Below the pieces are notes generated by a model. That model saw only the letters and a program-made list of their open reading frames with translations, had not been told where the DNA came from and did not search any database. From Utricularia gibba (lineage: Eukaryota; Streptophyta; Magnoliopsida; Lamiales; Lentibulariaceae), in contig NEEC01000004.1 of the NCBI GenBank assembly GCA_002189035.1, forward strand, positions 1,240,001 through 1,304,000: a stretch of 64,000 bases of DNA. Reading direction: 5' to 3'. Of this stretch, positions 26,725-38,204 are shown piece after piece. The first letter of the stretch is position 1. Each line of letters begins with the position of its first letter. The position numbers and the translations under genes were made by a program.

Positions 26725-29700
26725 TCAATCCTGGCACTGCAAGCTTTTCTTTATACTCAGCAATGTGCAAGAGACGAGGGTGCTGATCGAATCTACGGAA
26801 TCGGCTGCGATTTTGATCGAAGAAGAGTTGCTAACAAGTATCTGGAGTACCACAGTGAGCACAGATCCTCCTGAGCTCTTCTCTTCTGATGCTGAAGTGA
26901 TGAGGATTGGCTTGGACTCGATTCCATCAGGAAGTATTGAGAAACCTGAAGGAAGGATTTGTATGCTGGTTAACTCACGACCAGCAATGACAGATTCCAT
27001 GGCACTGATGTCCACTGGAGAGTAAACCACCAATGACTCGGATGAATTTGTGCTGCTATCTTGAAGCAGCCACATCTTCTGTTCACCCGCCTCCATTGCC
27101 TAAATCCCAAGTCATTTTTATACATTGAAAATTTGGTAGTATGTTGAAGGTATCATAGGAAGGAATGCTTACTAGGCATGTGACAGCGTTTCCTCGATCC
27201 TGACCTTTAGCCAAGCTTGCAATCAGGCGTATTATGCTTTCCTTGAACATGATGTCCCACTGAAGTTTGATGATTTTGAAAATCAGTATACGAGCCATAA
27301 TGAGAGTGTTTTCCAAGTGGGAAGTGAGCAAACCTCATGCCTCCGTTGTTCGTCTCGCAGGAAATCGAACAATGTTTGGTGGCTTAGGGGGAACCATGCA
27401 CAAGATGCAGCAGACAAGATCGTTCCGAGAGGCTCTCCATTGTCATTGTGGTTCCTGCGAGATGCCACAGTGATGCCATCTCCAGTTTTTTTGGAGATTT
27501 TGCTCCATAAATTGGAGCTAGAAGCTCCTGCTGCTCTGCAGAAGCTGGAAGTCATTCTTTGTGCCAGTTTCAAAATGCTCTTCTTCCCAGCTAGTGTTGG
27601 CACACCTGTTTCCATAAGGGCCCATTAAAGTCATCGTCGGTGAAATGTGTTCAAATTTTCATGGTGATGGCATTGTAGAAAACGCGAGTCATTACCACTA
27701 GAGTTCTTTGCAGGAACATTGGTCGCAACAAGAAACACAAGCCGCTCACATTCTTGTTGCAGAGTGGAAATCCAACGCTTTGCACTGAATGCTAGACCAG
27801 TGTTAACTACGGTTCTGTACAAAGAACAAACCGAGGTTTTCTGACATACTAGATGTTCCACCCAAGTCACCTGAAAATACAAACAAGCACAGAGTCAAGA
27901 AACTAGACTCATTGATCCAATAATTCTTCCCATCCTCTCCAGCCGATCTTGAAAAGTCTCAAAAGATAAAGGTACACCTCTAATAATTGCATTTTCTTAC
28001 AACCTTAGAGTGGCCGTTGGATTTATCCTCGATGATACAACCAGAGGGGCGCTTTCTCCATTTGACCCCTGACGAATTGATGCCATCTTCAAGTTCCTCG
28101 ATGGAGACATCCAGAATGGCCCACTTTGAGGTGTTAAGTTGTTTGCAATGACGAAAAAAGTAAATTTGTCTTGCAGGTACCATGGGAGTTAACATTTGAA
28201 TCTCTGCATGAATCTGCAAAATGATCAAGTTTGGAAAACTTCCTTCTCTGTAAATAAATTAATAACATAGGATTTCCATGAAAACTTGCCAAAAGAATAG
28301 CTCGATCCTTATTGTCCCCTTCTCCATTGTTGATAACTTCAATAGTCTCAGCTTCCACGACCAAGCTAGGAAACAGCTTCTTCCATTGTTTCTACATTGA
28401 GGTAATCACACGCACTGATTTAATTAAAAGCCAAGAGCTTAGTGCCATGGTTCGAGGAATCGAAATCTTACCACATCCAAGAAGCTTTGAACAAGCCATG
28501 GAAGACCCGCAAGGATCGTCCCACTGTCTCTGGATGCCTCTATGGATTTCTTAGGCTCAAATGTTTCGGAGCCTTGAAGAAGAAACTCTTTAACATACTC
28601 ATCGTAATTAAGTATTTCTCTACCCGTTTCATAGCTTCTGATCCACAAAGGCTCCCCATGGTTGCCATTTTACTCAATTCCTCCATCGACTGGTTTACTA
28701 CCTCCACAATACGTGATTTATCAAGCTGAAAACCGCTGGAAGAAGCAACCAAGTGGCTTCTATTTTCTGGATCACCACCCTCACAGGGATACAAGGAGAC
28801 GTTTGATGAGGCTCCATGGCAGTATGTTCGGTTAATATACTGGAGCTTTTCCACCTTGTTACCATTTTCCATGAGTAAGATACTCTGAAGCAACCGACAG
28901 ACGAAATAGATAAAACCTCAATCGTGTACCTCAGCTCTGAGCTTGGAGTTCTCGATTCTAAGTCTCTGCTCTTCCCCGCCGGTGGCATGGTTATCGGGGA
29001 ATCCGCACATGGGACACGAAGTCGTTTTCGCAATTTCCCGCAAAGCTTTAATCTCGTCGCGGAGTCTGTCGATTTCACTCTTCAGCAAGGAATTCTCGTG
29101 GCGCTCTTGTATTGCCTGCGTATGAAGAAGAGGTGAAGAAGCGAGCGCATAGACGCAAACAGTATTAAGAATGATTAGCAAACAATTAGGAGAGTAAGGG
29201 ATGGCTAATTACCTTGACTTGAGTTCGCCGGTTTTGAAACCAGAACTTTACCTGCCTCGGATGAAGACCTAATCTTTTGCTTAACTCCAGCCTCTGCTTT
29301 TCATCTGGATGAGGCGATTCTTTGAATAGCCTGCAGTATTTTTTTGCAATCAAATTAGGGCGTAATCGATTGGTAACTGGAGGCAACCTGCGTATGTGCG
29401 TGTGAAAGGAGGAGAAATGTGGTTTGGCTCGACATACGCCTCCATTTGGCGGATTTGAGCCGTCGTGTGCCGGTGAAACCTTTTCCTCTTCTTCTTCTTA
29501 TCGCCGCCATTCCCGTCATCATCCTCCTCATCGTCGTCTGCATTCCCCTGTTCTCCTTCTCCAAATTCAAAATCGTCAGCCGATCGTGACTTCCCCTGCC
29601 CCGAGTTCTCGCTGCTCACCTCCGCCGAAACCTCATCCCTCCCTCCCCCGTGCGCAGCGTCGACACTCGCCGAGCCCCGAAAAATACCAGCCTGATGCAG

Positions 29701-29854
29701 AAAACAAGATGGCCCTCGTCAACCACATGCACGAAACACAGAAAAATCGGAACCTCAGTCGAGATCGAGAGATGAATACCAGAGAAAGTGATAGAGTTGG
29801 CGCACCAAGAAAGTCGCCGGCGGCGGCGGCCTCAGAATCCGAGAATTTCGACAT
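26725..29854 (-). CDS. GL2: HD-ZIP IV homeodomain protein, GLABRA2-like (one-base frame break)
   Basis: Eleven exons: 29780-29854, 29438-29691, 29213-29330, 28930-29115, 28472-28854, 28290-28391, 28004-28213, 27696-27870, 27334-27605, 27173-27259, 26725-27099. Corrected length would be about 745 residues (Arabidopsis GL2 is 747). Visible parts are SPALSLSL-like [16 protein letters not shown]-like block, acidic stretch, homeodomain ([16 protein letters not shown] to [13 protein letters not shown]), leucine zipper-loop ([18 protein letters not shown]), and the START and HD-SAD regions ending in [16 protein letters not shown]2 controls trichome, root-hair and seed-coat identity in the nucleus. 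Exon 28472-28854 is 383 nt where 384 is required: after KMATMG the frame shifts at CCCC 28654-28657, then resumes as [19 protein letters not shown]. The intron at 28214-28289 uses a GC donor. The start is ATG 29854; the upstream in-frame codon is GTG. Confidence 0.9.
28214..28289 (-). other. GC-AG intron in the GL2-like gene
   Basis: On the minus strand the exon ends CTTTTG and the intron begins GCAAGT, the strong consensus for GC donors, and ends TTTTGCAG. Both flanking exons are in phase 0 (RAILL then IHAEIQML, matching the START region). The only nearby GT would leave the wrong phase. GC-AG introns are a known minority class spliced by the major spliceosome. Confidence 0.8.
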
Positions 29855-32091
29855 GCTCACGGAGCTCTCATGGCCGGTTTTACAACTTTTTTGCTGTTTT
29901 GTGCAGCCGGTTCTTCCTTCCTTTCTTGTTTATTTTATTTTTTGTTTTTTGGGTGGCCGATAGCTATTCCTTTTTCCGAGGCTTTTGCCTAGTTTTTTTA
30001 AACGCTGAAATTATCCATTATTTTATTTTATTTTATTAAATACTCACTATTTCATTTCTTTTTTTCAATACCACCCTCCCTCCAAAATAAAACTAATTTC
30101 CCAATTATTGGGCGCAATTACCAATTTCAATTTGGACTGGGATTGACTTAATATGAAATGACTATAACGCCCAGGTACCTGATCCACTGATTGGATAGGC
30201 TGTCCTGAAATGATGGCGTGGGACGTCAATCAAAAGCGGCGAGTGCGTGATGCAACGAGTCCCAATTCCAAGATATTTTTCTGAAAAAGAAAAAAAAAAA
30301 GACGAGTGCGGTGCCCAATTTTCAAAGATGCACCTCGTGCCTTATTCCACTTCAAACCCCAAAATTTTTTATTTTAAATATTTAATATTATTTTTCATAA
30401 ATAATATAATATTTTTTTTAGCACCCAGCCACTTTATAGTTAGATACAATAATATAACTCATGTAGGGAATAACCTGCCGCGAACATGTTCCTCAGTCAT
30501 TTCTACTTTTAGAATAGCATTATTAAAAAAAATTATTATAAAATACGAACCATTTTTGTTTGTGGAAATCAATAACAATATTTTGGTATAATAGTTTAAT
30601 AATAATCAAACCTTATATTCATTAACATGTTTATCAAAAAGATGTAATTATCAGCACGCGTACATGCTGTGTGTAAGAATGCTCTTGGATGGGGTTCGGT
30701 TCGATACCAGCAAGAATCGGAGTCGAATCGGATTAAATATTTGTCCTAATTTTGATTCCAAATAATAATCGATTATAATTTTTTTTATATTAAAGATTTT
30801 AAATATTAATCATCTCAAATCTAAATTATATTTTATTTTATTAATATATAAATAATAAATTTATATCATCAACTTTAAATAATGTATGTACTTGTTTATA
30901 AAAATATAATATATTACACAATTAGTATTATAAAACAATTATTTATATAAAAATACAAAATAATCGATTTAAATTCAAATAAACAGTTCATAAGAATTCA
31001 AACCATTTATAATTGGTTATTATAACTTTTTATCCATATTCAGACTATTTATTTAAATAACTTTGACTTTAGACGATTTCGGATAATATCTGATCCATGA
31101 ACATTTCTAGTTATGCATAACCAAGGTTATGGACACATCTCTTTGGAAAGGGTGGGGTGTCACGTTCAGAGTTTGGGTAGTGAATGGGGAAGACAAGGCA
31201 ACAACTGGGAGAACACATGATGATATGGAGGATGGTGACAAGTGCTGAGGTAGAAGACAGTCATCACTGACCTACCACAACCACACGAGAATGACACCCG
31301 CTATATCTATCAATATAAATGCATTATTTATTATTCTGCTTCTTCATACACAATAACTCTCAACCCCACAGTTATTCAAAAATAGAATCTTACTCTATAC
31401 CAATTTTATTTTAAAAATATTTTTTCAGAAGAAAAAACTGATTTTTGGATAATTTTTTAAAATTATAATATTTTAAAAAGGAAACAAAAATAATTTATTA
31501 CAATCTAAAAGTTGTCCGTCACTCATCTCATGAATGCATTTGTTTGGTAGGAAGTTATGTCATAATTTTCACGCGACATGCACTTTGTCTGTTGCAAATC
31601 AAACCGATCAATTTCCGGATTTCTTTCTTTTTCTTTTTGATTAAATAAAAAAGTTGTCATAGTTGTTGGGCTGAGGCCCAATTGAATTTCTGGGTATGTG
31701 TGGGCCCACTGGACTTCGCCCTTTCGTCATCAAACTGTTCGTCTTCGTCATCGTCCTTCTGTAGCTACATGCTGTGATCGAGTGTTTAGGGGCGGGGTTT
31801 CATGAATACTCAACCGGATAAATGAGAAAAGGCCCCAAAAGGAAAACGAGGGAAGTCGGCAGATGAGAGGGGTGTGTTTTTGTTTATCAAGAAAAAGAAA
31901 TGCGACGATGAAGTTGCGTGCGGTGCTCTCTCTTGTTCGAAACGGAGGAGGCGGGGACACTAGCCATTAATCAAGGGTTCTGCTTGCTGCTTGTGGTTGA
32001 GGACATACTACTATTGTGAAGGTGGGCGGTTCCACATATTTATTCGCATGGTGTGAGTGAAACTGGCATTTGTTGCTACTACCTACTCTTC
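29855..32091. other. Divergent spacer between GL2-like and malonyl-CoA synthetase genes
   Basis: About 2.2 kb. The left 200 bases are the GL2-like leader and promoter, with T-rich tracts. From about 30000 to 31640 it is strongly AT-rich without coding signal. The right part (31640-32091) is probably the leader and promoter of the plus-strand gene. A 70-codon minus-strand frame at 31748-31960 is not supported. Confidence 0.5.
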
Positions 32092-35000
32092 ATGGGCGTA
32101 TTTATAGCAAGCAACAGTCTTTACGGCCGTGGTGTCGTGAAGCATTTTGCTTGCTTTCAATTGGCTCGTTCAGCGTTTCGGGTCTTTAAAATCTCCGGTC
32201 GTTTCCCTGTTTTCTCCGCCAGCTTTTTCAGCTGCCGTTCCTCGGCTTTTTCAGGTAACCTTCTTCGCGGTACTATCCTGCATCTTCTTAGTCTGTACAT
32301 CAATGTTCTGTAAAATTCGTGGGAATCGAGTTGGTCGTGATTTATTCTTGAGTTTTGTTGCTCTGTTTTATGGGAGTCGATTAAGTAAAATGAGAATTGT
32401 ATGTGAACTTCTTCAATGGCTAAAGCTTTTGCATTCCATGTGCTCGAGAAAAAATTGAACATCGTATGCATCGTTGCCTGTGTTCGAAGTACCAATGAAC
32501 CGTTCCTCTGGTTCGTGCAATCTAGAAATAATTGAGTAACAATATTTCCCGTTTGTAGTTTATGGTTTCTTAACTCATCTGTGTATGTTATAACCATATG
32601 GAGAAAAAGAAGTTAATCACCCTTCTTCTGTCTTTGTTTGAATTGTCCACATTGATTGTATTCCATGCTATCTCAATGTCCAGAGACCCAAAATACTCTG
32701 GTTATGGAGATTGTGAAGTCGATAAGCCAGATTGGAACTACGTCTTCCCAACGTGTGGCTATAAGGGCAGATGGCAAATTTCTTAACTATCACCAGTTGT
32801 TCCTATCAGCAAGGAATATAGCTGGTTTATTATTATCTTCAACGAGCTTAAATGTTGTGAGTTGACGATGGATGTCTACTTATGATTTTTTGATCTTAAT
32901 AAGGATAAACGGATTATATTTTGGTATTATGTAAAGGACAATGAGGAAAACAGGGGTCTTGGTGGAGCCAGAGTAGGAATCGTTGCAAAACCCTCTGCTG
33001 AGTTTGTTGCCGGAGTATTTGGAACATGGCTATGTGGTGGTGTAGCAGTGCCTCTGGCGTTAAGCTACCCTGAGGCAGAGCTACTTCATGTGATGAATGA
33101 CTCGGTGCGTATTATTTTCATGTAGTCCTCTCAAAATCCTGAAGTTGATTTTCGAATCAGCGGTTTTTTTTGATATCATTGTAGGATATCAAATTTATCC
33201 TGAGCACTGAAGATCATCAAGAACTAATGACTTCTGTTGCAGCCAAGGCTTCAGCTCAGTTATCACTTTTTCCTCCCACTCAAAGCTCAACTCTTCAGTC
33301 ATCTGAACACTCTGGCGAAAACAGAGAAGTAAATGGCAACGGATGCTCTCAGGATGTTGGGTTTCCTCACAAGATTGGTGGTATGCTGCCCTTTTAATCA
33401 TGATATTCTGTTTGGAATTGGCATGCTAATACTGATGGAATACGTTGGTCTGTTGTGTAGGAGATGATCCTGCATTGATAATATACACCAGTGGCACCAC
33501 TGGCAAACCTAAAGGAGTAGTGCACACACACAAAGGTGTTCTAGCACAGGTACGTGCTTAGGGATTGTGTTCCTGTTTCCGATTTTAAATTGAGCTTTTA
33601 GACGCAATCTCTAACTATTCATTTTGCAACTTATGTATCAAGAATCTAGATTGGCATTCCATGCTCAAAGTTATTATCTGCATTTTGCAGTAGTTTTTGG
33701 TTTGCTTTCAGTTTTATTATTCAAATTTGGTAAGCTGGATCTTTTGTCATCAGGCTCAAATGCTGAAAGATGCCTGGGGATACAGGTCCGATGATCAGTT
33801 CTTGAACAGCCTGCCACTTCATCATATCCGCAAATTATACTTTTATCTTAGAGATGTATTGATTTATTCGTTTTCAACACCACAACATTGGCATTCTTAA
33901 CTGTATATATACACGTGCATGGCCTGTTCAATGCGTTGCTTGCCCCTCTCTATGCTGGAGCTACGGTAACCTTCTCATTTATTCCTCTGATGTTTTATGA
34001 GAACTGATGCTTTGTCGTGAAGATTGATACATATCTCATTTATCCCTCCGTTCAAGGTTGAATTTATGCCAAAATTCAGTGTGAGGGGAATCTGGCAAAG
34101 ATGGCGAGAGTCTTACTCTGAAGATCAGGATATGTCGTTGGGTGTTGTGACTGTGTTTACGGGGGTATGCTAATGATTTGTTTTAGCAATTTGAAATTTG
34201 TTTCTCCTGTAATACGCTGCCTAACTTCTTGCAATGTCACCATTTCTCTCTTTCGCATCCAAAGGTTCCCACGATGTACACACGTTTAATACAAGGGTAT
34301 GAAGCTATGGATCCAGAGCTCCAGTCTGCTTCAGCTGCTGCTGCAAGAAAGCTGCGTCTAATGGTAACATTGGATGAGAAGCATTGTTGCACATTTCAAG
34401 GCCACGAGCATATCATCCTAATTGAGCTTCGGTTGTTGGCAGATGTGTGGTTCCTCTGCTTTGCCCCTTCCAGTCATGCAACAGTGGGAAGCCATCACTC
34501 ACCACAGGCTGCTGGAACGATATGGAATGACTGAGGTTGCTGTTTTCTCTCTTATGCCAATGCACACTCTGTTTCCAACTTCAATTTGACCAATGGTTTC
34601 CATTTTCTTCAGTTTGTGATGGCTCTTTCTAACCCACTAGATGGAGAGCGTAAGGGAGGGACTGTCGGGAAGCCGCTTCCTGGAGTGGAGGTTAGTTTCC
34701 TCGATCAGACAGCTTGGTTTTCATAACTTTGGCCTTTTGCACGATGTAACATGGCTTTGAGAAAAACTACCACAATAAACTCAAAGACTAGTCCTTTACT
34801 TGCAAAAGGCCAAGATCATTGCTGAAGAAGGAAGTGAGAATGCTGGTGCAGAAGGTGGTGAGCTTTGCATCAAAAGCCCCTCATTGTTTGAAGGGTATTG
34901 GAAGCTTCCAGGGGTAAACTTTTTCGTTGTCGACGCATGAAATTACATGTCTGAAGTTTCTGAAGCTTCATCATGGTTCTCATGTATGAAAACTTTCAGG

Positions 35001-35783
35001 TCACCAAGGATTCATTTACAGATGATGGATTCTTCAGAACCGGAGATGCCGCAAGAGTTGATGAAGATGGATACTACATCATTTTGGGACGTATGTTTTC
35101 TAAATTGCCATGAACTGTAATCTTATCGTTCCACATTCTGAGCCGGACCCTGATTTAGGCACTAGTGCCGACATCATGAAGGTCGGGGGATACAAGCTGT
35201 CTGCTCTTGAAATCGAAGCTGTTCTTCTGGAGGTTCATCTCTTAACTGTCAACTTCAAAAACTAGATTTGGTTGCTTTTTTTCCCCCGGTTTCTTGAACT
35301 TTGCCTGCCTTTGCAGCACCCTGCAATTTCAGAGTGCTGTGTGCTGGGGTTGCCTGACAAGGCCTACGGTGAAGCCGTGACTGCAATCGTTGTTCCTGAT
35401 TCCTCAGTAAAAAGAAGGCGTGACGAGGAAATGAAACCCGTTCTTTCACTGCAAGAGCTTTCCTCATGGGCCAAGGACAAGCTTGCACCATACAAGGTTC
35501 CCCCCGCACAGCAAGAGTTGTGTAGTCCATTCATTTTGAAGCTTTTAGTTGGCTAATTATGTCTCATGTTGTTCATCACAGATACCGACTCGACTGCTTG
35601 TGTGGGAGTCTCTTCCTCGAAACGCCATGGGAAAGGTGCTCTAACTGATCCATGCACACAACGCATCTTTTTGCTTGTAATTGTGCATATCAGGAAGCAA
35701 TATCACTTGGTTTGTTTGCATCATTGAATCAGGTGAACAAGAAGGACCTGAAGAAAAGGCTGAGTGATGAGGTTCCCATGTAA
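32092..35783 (+). CDS. AAE13: Malonyl-CoA synthetase (malonate--CoA ligase), AAE13-like
   Basis: Seventeen exons join to 614 residues: 32092-32254, 32684-32856, 32937-33104, 33185-33380, 33461-33549, 33754-33823, 33913-33965, 34057-34164, 34265-34363, 34443-34535, 34613-34690, 34809-34913, 35000-35090, 35159-35232, 35317-35496, 35582-35635, 35733-35783. Motifs: [18 protein letters not shown], the AMP-binding P-loop [39 protein letters not shown], and the acylation lysine in [15 protein letters not shown]. The enzyme activates malonate to malonyl-CoA with ATP, clearing malonate in mitochondria and feeding malonyl-CoA-dependent reactions. The first exon encodes about 54 Arg/Ser/Phe-rich residues like a mitochondrial presequence; an internal Met at 32704 would give a 553-residue cytosolic form. 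Arabidopsis AAE13 is reported as dual-localised. The sixth intron is AT-AC. Confidence 0.92.
33824..33912 (+). other. Probable U12-type AT-AC intron
   Basis: The exon ends CTTCATC at 33823 and conserved coding resumes at 33913 with ACGTGCATGG, giving [22 protein letters not shown], as in AAE13. Between them the intron starts ATATCCGC (U12 donor consensus ATATCCTT) and ends in AC. A branch-site match ATTCTTAAC lies at 33893-33901, with the adenosine 12 bases from the end, the usual U12 spacing. No GT donor fits the phase. Confidence 0.8.
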
Positions 35784-35952
35784 CCAGCAAAGACTTGGAT
35801 TGTGAGATGCGAATGCATGGTCTTTTTTTTTTCCATGTTTTCAAACTGTCATCCGAAACAGAACTGACGATGGTTTGAAAGAGAAGGTTTTCCAAGATTT
35901 ATTTTGCACAAGGGATAGAAATGGTATGCACTAATCAAGAGATTCATAACCA

Positions 35953-37955
35953 TTAACTTAAAATGTTACCTACAGAAGAAGAATGTTGTGTATCAGGAGC
36001 AGACACTTGAATGTAAACCATTTGCGTGTAACCATTGAATACAGGAGCATCGAGTTTTGACAACCCGAGTCTTCGAAATAGGCTGTACTTACCATCTTCG
36101 ATGATCGGTGAGCGTGCACGAGCAGGATCATATCTTGTCTGGTGAGTGAGTGAAGGTCCGGCAACTGGGGGCAGCTCCCAGTAAGCATCAAGAACCGATT
36201 CTACATACCTGCTGTTCTCAAAATGTTCCGCATGTGTGATCTCTCTGCTGGTATGGTTAAAATCATCACGCATCTGCCCCCGCACCCCCCACCATGCCTC
36301 ACCATAACCGCACAGCTCATCGATACCGATGGCTTTGTCCCAGAATTTCTTCCTTTTGTTTCTGATCCGAGCTTCATCACTGTCCTTGAAACAACTGTGT
36401 CCACCACCTGTACAAACAGATAGTTCAAGTTCATCAACAGAAGGCAAGTCCGGAAATCGCTAGTTACATATGGAATGGAGTGAAATATCCAAGTTTATTA
36501 AATCCGCTCAGTTTGTCCATTAAACTTTCACCCCATTACATTCCCCTCATACTGCAAAGGTTCACACCAAGGATCACGTCTTCGTCTCTAACTCTGCCAT
36601 CAAAGGATATTTTTCAGGAAACAGGCATTCGCGCATTTGCATGCAAAAAACCTATCATAGGCTCGTTCCATTAAACTCCTTTTCCATCGTGGCCGAAGTA
36701 ACATGGTTCCTAGTTTACGTTGGACCTCTATCTTCATTCAGATGGAAACGCTAACTCACAATCCATAGTCACTGATGACGAAAGAGAAACCCACCTCTTA
36801 TGTAATACTGATCACATATTTGTCTAAGGGAATAATGATCCCCTGTTCCGGTATCGTAGTTGTCCTCAAAAATCAGATGGACGAAACCAGCATTCACCGC
36901 TTGCTTTAATCTACCCAGCATAAAAAAGGATGTAAGAGAAATTCAATACGTGTGGCCATTCCATATTTAAGGAATAGATCACAAAAGTTTCTAAACAAGG
37001 TAACTTTACCTTTTAAGTTCACTCTGATGGTCATCAAAGAAGACAAGAACCCTGCTTGGATCTTTGATCCCATGTTGAGCCATCACCGTTGGCCAATCCA
37101 TGGATCTGAAATCCACAAAAGCCTTCCCAGCGAAGTAAGTGCAATTTGCATCTACATAAGCCTGACCCTTGTTAAGGTATTTTCCAGGATGGCGAGGTGA
37201 AAGTGAGACAATTGGCTTGTCCCGCATTGCTTGCCGCAGAATCCATGTCGAATGACCCTTGAAAGCACCGCTCTCAATCATCAAATCTGGTTTCAACCAT
37301 CGAGTGATGAACCAGAGACCAAAACTGTGGTCGAAGCCCATCCCATACACGTTGTTCTTAATGGGTCTCGTCTCATATATTGGCACAAATTCTTCGACTC
37401 CAGCAAGCAAATCTTTGTAAGTCCACTCTACAGATTTCCCGTGCTTCGATCTGCCTTTTAATAACAACAGAAAAAACAAATGTTATAAAAACATCTTCCA
37501 GCTGGATCAAACTAAAGCGATTAAATGGTTCACATTGCTCCCGATTTTCCAAGACCGAGCTAATTAGGAAGAATGCGAGGGGCGCAGAAGAGTTGAAACT
37601 TACACCATGGAACGCCAAGAGATTCGAAATCCGACTCGTCATTGCTAAACCCCAAGAACCTCAATCTAGCGAAATGATCAGAGTATGTAGCCGAAATACA
37701 TACCAAATCGTGAGTACGACCAATCGCAGACGCGATACTCACAACAACGAGCGCAATTACAAGAATCGGCCACGCATAACCCTTCCGAAACAAGTACCTA
37801 GTAACCCGCACCACTCTCGATACCGGCTTCGGAGCCTTGGACTCGTCGCCAGTGTGGTCATCTGCAACTCCGATTCCGTCACCGGCACCGGCGGGAGGGG
37901 AGCGCCGTGCAGAGATGGAAACAGCTCTCTCGAGAAACTTGCTCCCCGTAACCAT
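35953..37955 (-). CDS. Uncharacterised plant membrane protein with methyltransferase-like domain
   Basis: Four exons (37604-37955, 37010-37454, 36795-36910, 35953-36407) join to 455 residues. Residues about 58-78 (AWPILVIALVVVSIASAI) form one transmembrane helix behind a basic segment, suggesting a type II membrane protein. The luminal part is highly conserved in plants as I remember it: DLMIESGAFKGHSTWILRQA, VLVFFDDHQSELKR, IFEDNYDTGTGDHYSLRQIC, GEAWWGVRG, and YWELPPVAGPSLTHQTRYDP. The IESGAFKGHST segment resembles motif I of Rossmann methyltransferases of the CmcI type, with FFDDH and FEDNY as acidic strand ends. No function is established to my knowledge; a Golgi or ER enzyme is inference. 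Its 3' end faces the malonyl-CoA synthetase gene 170 bases away. The frame is intact. Confidence 0.8.
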
Positions 37956-38204
37956 TTCACACTACGGTTTACCAAACCAACCTCACACCCCTTAGGAGTA
38001 ATTTATTTATTATTCCGTTCCCATTTTAACCTGCAAATTTGATATTTAACATCATGAAATTCCATTGTTTTATTTCAATTTTTGGCATTGAAAAAAAAAG
38101 TAACAAATATATATATTATTTTATTTACTTTTTTGGTATAGAAAAAAAAGTAACAAAAAAGAGGGCCAATATTATTTGAAAATTGATGGGGAAAAAAGTG
38201 CCTG

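Noticed and set aside
28855-28884. Alternative acceptor at 28885 in the GL2-like gene adding [10 protein letters not shown]
   Set aside because: It would leave a 45-nt intron, too short for plants; the acceptor at 28855 gives 75 nt and fits the GL2 alignment.
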